A stretch of 10,185 nt of DNA from Actinocrinis sp035946395 (GTDB taxonomy: Bacteria > Actinomycetota > Actinomycetes > Streptomycetales > Catenulisporaceae): positions 1 to 10,185 of the forward strand of contig NZ_DASYZI010000123.1 of assembly GCF_035946395.1 (NCBI RefSeq), read 5' to 3'. The first letter of the stretch is position 1. Each line of letters starts with the position of its first letter. Position numbers and translations under genes: made by a program. This document shows positions 6,121 through 10,185 of this stretch, one piece after another. The notes beneath the pieces are model-generated. The model was not told where the DNA came from, did not search any database, and saw nothing but the letters and a program-made list of their open reading frames with translations.

Positions 6121-7893
6121 TCACGTGGTCCGGCCCGCGTCGCTCAGCCCGCTGGCCTTGTTGACCTGCTCGATGGCGGCGGCCTCCTCGGGGGTACGGC
6201 GCTGGGCGCCCAAGCCGAAGAAGCCGCCCTCGGCGTTGGCGTCGGCCACGGCCGTGGCGATCTGTGCCAACAGCGTGCGGAACGCGTCCAGTTCCCCCGG
6301 CGCCTCACGCTCGACGATCGCGGCGGCCGAGCGGATCGTCTCCAGCGCGGGGCCCAGGTAATCGCGATAGCCGATGCCGGGCTCCAGGCCGGTGGCGAAG
6401 GTACTGGAGGCGGCCAGTTCGCGGATGAACCGCCGCGGATGGCTGATGCCGGTCTCCCGCAGCGTCTTGACCAGCGCGAAATACTCCTCGGCGTCCACCA
6501 CGCCCACCGCGAGCCCCACCAGTAGCCCGCACGCCATCAGCGCCCGCTGCAACACCTGCCACTGCTCGGGGGTGAAGTGTTCCTCGCCCGGCCCGTGCTC
6601 CGCGCTGCGCGCATCCCGGATCACCTGGAAACCCGCCTCGGCCAGCAGCGCCGGCAGACGCCCCGCGGCCCGCACACGCCGTTCCCGGTGCTCGCCCGGC
6701 AACAGCGGCCAAGCCACCGGCCCACCCGCAACGCCAGCGCCCTGCCCGAGACCGGGCTCGGCAGCACCCAGCTCGCCGATCCACCGCTCGTACTCCAAGC
6801 GCGCCAACCGCTCCACTTCGTCCTCGCGCAAGGTGACGCTGAACGTCGCACCGACTGCCGGCACCATCAGGCAGCCGATCGCTGCCAGGCTCTCCCCGAC
6901 CCACCACGCCTGGGCGCGGCGGCGGTCCCTGTCCTGTTGCGGCAGCTGATCCCAGAATGTTGATACGCCGCTGATGGCGACACCGTCAGCCTGCTGGTCG
7001 ATCGCATGGACCACGTCGGCCTCGTGCAGAGCCCGCGCGAGCTGTTCGATCAGCTGAACGGTGGCGTACCCGGACAGGGCGTCGATGACGCGGTCCTGCG
7101 CAGTCAACCGCACCTCCATCCGCAGGCACTCGTGCAAGACCGCCTCGGCGTCCAGGAATGTCTGCTCGCTGCGCTGGTCCCCGGCACGGCCCAGCACGTC
7201 CTGCCCCACCATGATCACAATCATGAACAGTAGCTGGAACAGCGTCGAGAGAAACGACATGAACGCGAACGGATAGGGATCGAAACGCTGCACCCCCACC
7301 TGCGCCAACACGATCCACGCCACCTGGCTCGCCGCAGCCAGATAAAACGCCCACACGCTGCCCAGCCGCCCGGTCAGCCACGCCGCGAATCGACCATTGA
7401 CCCCCACCGCCTGGCTAAAAGCCTGGGGAGGGTCGTGCACCCGATGCCGCTCGATCCAGGGGTGCGCGCTGGTCTCCAGCAAGCTAACCCCGCGGCTCAG
7501 CGCCCGATCCTGCCGGTCCAGGTGCGCCTGCAACCCTGCGATCCGCTCGAAAATTGCCTCAGCGCTCTCATACGTCTGCACCGCCCGCCGGTCCGCGGCC
7601 GCACCCAGCACCCGTTGACCAACCAGGATCACCAGGCACAACACCACCTGCACCACGTTGTCCAGAAACAACAGGAACGGAAACGGATACCCGTCCACCC
7701 GGTGCAACGGGCCCCACCAAGTCGCCAAAGCCATATACCCGGCCACCACGACCACGGTCACGTACAGTGCGGGCATCGAACCCGCCCACCGCGTCAACGC
7801 CGCCGCGATCGCACCATTCACCCCGACCCGCTCATCAGCGATCACCGCATGCTGCTGATGCGGCAGGTCAGCCGCGGCGCTGGCCCCGCTCAC
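6121..7893 (-). CDS. Tandem DUF1003 membrane protein with RyR-type region and C-terminal helical domain
   Basis: A 590-residue protein with an unusual layout. Two DUF1003 modules lie at about residues 24-117 and 163-255. Each begins VGVNG, has two membrane helices around a PYPF or YPFPF motif, and ends in a GQ(R/D)VLG...D.R...T...AEA pattern. A linker with coiled character follows. Residues 309-350 (FWDQLPQQDRDRRRAQAWWV, then AIGCLMVPA) and 356-427 (LARLEYERWIGEL, then WPLLPGEHRERRVRAAGRLP and AEAGFQVIRD) match the pattern of bacterial RyR domains (PF02026). Residues 440-582 form a further mostly helical domain ending EGGFFGLGAQRRTPEE, a signature I associate with a separate family of small bacterial cytosolic proteins. 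The start is GTG 7893, preceded by AGGAGG four bases away. The gene leads a probable operon with the CadD gene. In other bacteria RyR domains occur in nucleotide-sensing conflict systems, so a sensor-plus-membrane-module role is possible but unproven. Confidence 0.85.
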   Translation of the reverse strand: MSGASAAADLPHQQHAVIADERVGVNGAIAAALTRWAGSMPALYVTVVVVAGYMALATWWGPLHRVDGYPFPFLLFLDNVVQVVLCLVILVGQRVLGAAADRRAVQTYESAEAIFERIAGLQAHLDRQDRALSRGVSLLETSAHPWIERHRVHDPPQAFSQAVGVNGRFAAWLTGRLGSVWAFYLAAASQVAWIVLAQVGVQRFDPYPFAFMSFLSTLFQLLFMIVIMVGQDVLGRAGDQRSEQTFLDAEAVLHECLRMEVRLTAQDRVIDALSGYATVQLIEQLARALHEADVVHAIDQQADGVAISGVSTFWDQLPQQDRDRRRAQAWWVGESLAAIGCLMVPAVGATFSVTLREDEVERLARLEYERWIGELGAAEPGLGQGAGVAGGPVAWPLLPGEHRERRVRAAGRLPALLAEAGFQVIRDARSAEHGPGEEHFTPEQWQVLQRALMACGLLVGLAVGVVDAEEYFALVKTLRETGISHPRRFIRELAASSTFATGLEPGIGYRDYLGPALETIRSAAAIVEREAPGELDAFRTLLAQIATAVADANAEGGFFGLGAQRRTPEEAAAIEQVNKASGLSDAGRTT

Positions 7894-7897
7894 CCGT

Positions 7898-7903
7898 CCT
7901 CCT
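7898..7903 (-). promoter_or_regulatory. Strong ribosome binding site of the DUF1003-RyR gene
   Basis: The minus strand reads AGGAGG, a full match to the anti-SD core, four bases before the GTG at 7893. It decides that start. Confidence 0.75.
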
Positions 7904-7924
7904 CACCACGCCCCACCAGGACAG

Positions 7925-7940
7925 GGACCAGATCCGGTCC
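7925..7940. repeat. Inverted repeat GGACC-N6-GGTCC upstream of the DUF1003-RyR gene
   Basis: The arms GGACC (7925-7929) and GGTCC (7936-7940) flank six bases. The site lies about 30-45 bp before the GTG, within the likely leader or core promoter, where an operator could act. Five-base arms are short, so chance is possible. Confidence 0.3.
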
Positions 7941-8170
7941 TCAAAAATCGGCAACACAACATCCGAAACCGGTGGCGATCCTACAAGGGCACACACCACA
8001 TCCGCTGAGCACCAACCTGCGTAAGGAACCACCAGCGAACAAACGCGCAAGAGACGACACCACCCCATCCGAACGGATCCCAACCGTCGGACCGTGCGCC
8101 CGCTAACCAGACTACTGCGATGAGCCACCCTGATCATCAAGAACCAGGCCACCGCCGGACACACCGAACT

Positions 8171-8183
8171 CGCGGTCACCGCG
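8171..8183. repeat. 13-bp palindrome CGCGGT-C-ACCGCG
   Basis: Two perfect 6-base arms surround one central base in non-coding DNA. It could be a regulator site or part of an old IS end. No second copy was seen in the window. Confidence 0.35.
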
Positions 8184-8338
8184 ACAGGCGTCCGCTGAAC
8201 CAGAATCCGTCCCGGCCAGGCCACAGCTGCGACAGACAGTCCTGGCCATCCAGGCCCGTACCTTGGCGTCAGTCGCTCACATCTTCGATAATCAGTGCTC
8301 ATAAGTGCGAAAGTCGAGCCGAACACCCGGGCGAGAAC

Positions 8339-9033
8339 GTGATCGGCCGGCGCAACGGATGTCCCAGCGCGCTGGGACTGACCGGGTCGATCGACCTGGT
8401 CTGTGTGCTGATGCGCACCAATTTCGCCCAGGACCAGGCCGCCTGCATCTTCGGAGTCTCCCAAGCCACCGCGTCCCGGCGTTGAGACCTTTTACGCGAC
8501 GTACTCGCCGGTGCGCTGGCCACGCTGGTGCCCGCCGTGCACCAAGTGGTCGGGCGCGGCGGATCGCTGCTGGTTGACGGATTCCTGGCACCGACCTGGG
8601 ACTGGAAACACGTAGACGGGATGTACTGCGATAAGCACGGCACGACGGGGTTCAACATCCAGGTCGCGGCCTCGATCGCCGGGCACTAGCCGCAGTCGGT
8701 GCGCCGGCGCCCGGCGCCCGGCACGACGCCTACGCCGTCGGAGCCTCTGGCCTGGTCGAGACGATCGCAGGCCACGACTGGGTTGGCGACAAGGGATATC
8801 AGGGCCATGCCACTATTCATCCGATCCGCAAACCGTCCGGAGCTGAGCTGACCGTGCACGACCAGCACTTCAACGCCTCCGTCGCCTCGGTCCGCGCCGC
8901 CGTCGAACGCGCCATCAGTCACCTGCAAAATTGGAAGATCCTGGTCAGCCGCTTCCGGCCACCACTGGAGAAGTTCCCGGCCACGCTCCGCGCCATCATC
9001 GGCCCGTACTCGCTGAAGTGGTCTTTTGAATAG
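8339..9033 (+). pseudogene. IS5-type DDE transposase, one stop and one frameshift
   Basis: Read in frame from GTG 8339, the segment has a helix-turn-helix (NFAQDQAACIFGVSQATASR). It continues through LVDGFLAPTWDW (first Asp) and KHGTTGFNIQVAASIAG. After a one-base frame change near 8686-8690 it continues GARHDAYAV, GHDWVGDKGYQG (second Asp), KPSGAEL, and VERAISHLQNWKI (Glu), ending RAIIGPYSLKWSFE. All three DDE residues are visible. The first lesion is TGA at 8483-8485, where relatives have the Trp of an RRWDLL motif, so TGG changed to TGA. The second is the frameshift after IAGH. About 30-40 residues at the N-terminus are missing or unrecognisable. The copy is dead but only recently so, judging by the few lesions. 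Confidence 0.88.
8361..8378. repeat. 18-bp perfect palindrome at the start of the transposase remnant
   Basis: GTCCCAGCG is followed directly by its reverse complement CGCTGGGAC. It overlaps the N-terminal codons just before the helix-turn-helix. It may be a binding site, or a folded mRNA element limiting transposase translation. Confidence 0.5.
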
Positions 9034-9219
9034 ATCCTGGAGATCTTCTGGCATCTGCTCAGCGATTCCCGAACACGCTACGCCGATCTGGGAACCGACT
9101 TCTACGACAAGCTGCACGATCCCGAACGCGAGATGCGAAAGGCCATCAGAACCCTCGAGCGCCAAGGACTGACCGTGCACCGGGAAGGAGCCGGCATCAC
9201 GATCGCCGCCGCGGCATAA
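9034..9219 (+). pseudogene. C-terminal tail of a second transposase (IS110-like)
   Basis: Directly after the TAG of the upstream transposase, and in the same frame, the sequence reads ILEIFWHLLSDSRTRYADLG, then TDFYDKLHDPERE, IRTLERQGLTV and a short Ala tail ending at TAA 9217-9219. The pattern WHLL.D...RY.DLG.D.Y, with basic residues and LE.LG..V, is familiar from the C-terminal ends of actinobacterial transposases, most likely IS110 (Transposase_20) types. That assignment is from memory and could be wrong. Only about 61 residues remain, so the piece is a remnant left by recombination or by insertion of one IS into another. Confidence 0.55.
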
Positions 9220-9330
9220 CACGCGCCCGACCCGTCACCGATCCGCACCCCAGCGCCACCACTCAGAGATCAACAGGCCATGCCCACGCGCCCAAACCCA
9301 GCGTGGTTGAGTCCATTTTCCGGTGAGGCC
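9220..9330. other. Junction between IS debris and truncated integrase
   Basis: Minus-strand frames here no longer resemble an integrase, and plus-strand frames no longer resemble a transposase. The break point that removed the integrase C-terminus lies in or next to this stretch. No clear inverted repeat end was found. Confidence 0.4.
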
Positions 9331-10100
9331 TCCACGGCTCGCGAGACAGTCGCCAATCCACTGCTGAAGTTGAGATCCATCACACGTAGCTCGGTCAGCT
9401 CGCCCCATCGCAGTCCTGACTCGATGTCCGTTTCTACGAGCAACCGCAAACATGTCGCTGGGGAACTGTTGGTAGACGGCGTCGAACTGCGGGGCCGTGA
9501 TGATGTGCCGCAGCTTGGTGCCAACGGTCGGGATCGCCACTCCCTTTCCTGCGTGCAGGAAGGTGATCTTGTCATTGAGGACTGTGGTGGAGATGGCGTC
9601 GATGACCACCTTGCACTTGGCGATCATGGGGGTTTCGCGCCTGTGGACTGCATCGCGGTCGCTCATGTCCGAACATCGCTGGGCGTGATCTTCGACATGC
9701 GCATGGTGGCGAACGCGGGCAGGATGTGCCGCTTGAGCTCATAGGTGTAGGATTGGCGAGTCGACAGTTCCATCACGTCGTTGGGCAGCCACGTGTCCAG
9801 CACGTAGCTTCCGAAGGTCTGTTTGCCGAGTCGGCGGTCGCCGATCTGGCCAAGTGTTTGTCGCTCCCCTTGGCGGATCGCCGCCTCGACCGCCTTCTCT
9901 TGTGTCTCGAAGCTGCCTGCCGAGCGCTTCTGGCCGTGCACGTCCAGGTAGATGCTGAGGAACTTCTCGTTGCCGTCTGTGCCTCTCCGCCTTCTCGCGA
10001 ACGCTGTGATCTCAACGCCTCCATACTCCGTGCACCCCGCGGCCCACCCGACACCCGGGCGGGCCGAACGCGTTGTGACCGCCGGTCGGCCGACTGTCAA
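9331..10100 (-). pseudogene. int: Tyrosine site-specific integrase, frameshifted and lacking its C-terminal catalytic part
   Basis: The minus strand encodes a phage or integrative-element type recombinase. After a basic N-terminal region comes a core-binding domain (TFGSYVLDTWLPNDVMELST, then YELKRHILPAFATMRMSKIT). The frame then meets TGA at 9663-9665, where the pattern expects Trp (VRTWATAMQ). One C is missing from a C-run near 9634. The sequence continues MIAKCKVVIDAISTTVLNDK, ITFLHAGKGV and IITAPQFDAVYQQFPSDM, then changes frame again near 9447-9455 to RLLVETDIESGLRWGELTEL, which carries the first catalytic Arg. After VSRAVEA the similarity ends, so the HxxR motif and the Tyr nucleophile are absent. 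The likely first codon is TTG 10098-10100, or a codon nearer the GGAGG around 10020. The integrase marks this edge as an old integrative-element boundary. Confidence 0.85.
10085..10094. repeat. 10-bp palindrome GTCGGCCGAC downstream of the integrase promoter
   Basis: A perfect self-complementary decamer about 10 bp inside the predicted transcript start. It might be an operator or recombinase arm site, but such palindromes are common in GC-rich DNA. Confidence 0.25.
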
Positions 10101-10109
10101 CCCGCGGCT

Positions 10110-10138
10110 GTTATCCTCGTCGGCACGGGACCTGTCAC
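10110..10138 (-). promoter_or_regulatory. Sigma70-like promoter of the integrase pseudogene
   Basis: The minus strand reads GTGACA (10133-10138) as the -35, a 17-base spacer, and GATAAC (10110-10115) as the -10. These match five and four of six consensus bases. The start site would fall near 10100-10103, almost on the TTG that opens the integrase frame, so a leaderless transcript is possible. Confidence 0.45.
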
Positions 10139-10185
10139 AAACCGGCAGGCCGTCCGAACTCGATTGAGAGGGCCGGTTGCGATGA
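10139..10185. other. Right edge upstream of integrase, no gene identified
   Basis: A short stretch with no readable feature. Attachment sites usually lie next to integrase genes, most often beyond the 3' end, so nothing can be assigned here. Confidence 0.3.

Larger units (their letters stand above)
7894..8338. other. Gene-poor upstream region of the DUF1003-RyR operon
   Basis: No frame here resembles a known protein. The left part must hold the promoter of the minus-strand operon, but no convincing -35/-10 pair could be picked. Two short palindromic elements (7925-7940 and 8171-8183) are listed separately. The right part probably contains the decayed left end and N-terminal coding part of the IS element at 8339. 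Confidence 0.5.

Noticed and set aside
6061..6123. A separate promoter or riboswitch between the DUF1003 and CadD genes
   Set aside because: The gap is only 49 bp and has no recognisable -35/-10 pair or structured aptamer.
5584..6525. A 313-codon plus-strand frame opposite CadD and the DUF1003 gene
   Set aside because: It runs antisense to two well-supported genes and has Arg/Pro/Ala-rich shadow composition.
8686..9222. A 178-codon minus-strand frame
   Set aside because: It is antisense to the transposase pseudogene, whose DDE motifs read well on the plus strand.
1..10185. CRISPR array, tRNA or rRNA genes
   Set aside because: No regular short repeats with spacers, no cloverleaf sequence, and no rRNA-like stretch were seen on either strand.

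Overview
The window is GC-rich DNA, mostly well above 60% G+C by eye, with GTG and TTG starts and families typical of high-GC Actinobacteria: a YcnI/DUF1775 copper protein, an LCP protein with a LytR_C tail, and an actinobacterial-style tyrosine integrase. The genus cannot be fixed from sequence alone. The region reads as a worn accessory segment: insertion-sequence debris at both ends, a dead integrase at the right edge, and metal-related genes in between, several cut or frameshifted.

Left part (1-1143): the 3' end of a DDE transposase (about 116-301), a stretch with no clear gene, then a small membrane-anchored protein of unknown function on the minus strand (468-983) with a good ribosome binding site.

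Centre-left (1144-3075): a complete-looking group II intron with its own reverse transcriptase/maturase (1724-2989). The proposed ends rest on a GUGUC start, a candidate EBS1/IBS1 pairing, and a domain V plus domain VI with a bulged branch-point A. The intron is 1932 nt, a multiple of three. Removing it joins a short upstream frame to a Met/His/Cys-rich membrane protein frame that ends at 3508, so the intron appears to sit inside that gene.

Centre (3671-5408): a YcnI-like copper-binding protein whose C-terminal membrane anchor is gone. It runs directly into the middle of an LCP (LytR-CpsA-Psr) gene that lacks its N-terminal half and carries at least two frameshifts. A deletion fused the two genes near 4301-4310.

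Centre-right, minus strand (7893-5472): a likely two-gene operon. The first gene encodes a 590-residue protein with two DUF1003 membrane modules, a RyR-type region and a C-terminal helical domain. The second encodes a CadD-family cadmium-resistance transporter. These two, the maturase and the 171-residue protein are the intact genes.

Right part (7894-10185): a 445-bp gene-poor stretch with palindromes, then a nearly full-length DDE transposase pseudogene with one TGG-to-TGA stop and one frameshift. The C-terminal tail of a different transposase follows in the same frame. Last comes a minus-strand tyrosine integrase pseudogene with a TGG-to-TGA stop and two frameshifts, lacking its C-terminal catalytic part but keeping a sigma70-like promoter. 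The most promising lead for new biology is the DUF1003-DUF1003-RyR membrane protein, whose layout suggests a sensor joined to a membrane module.
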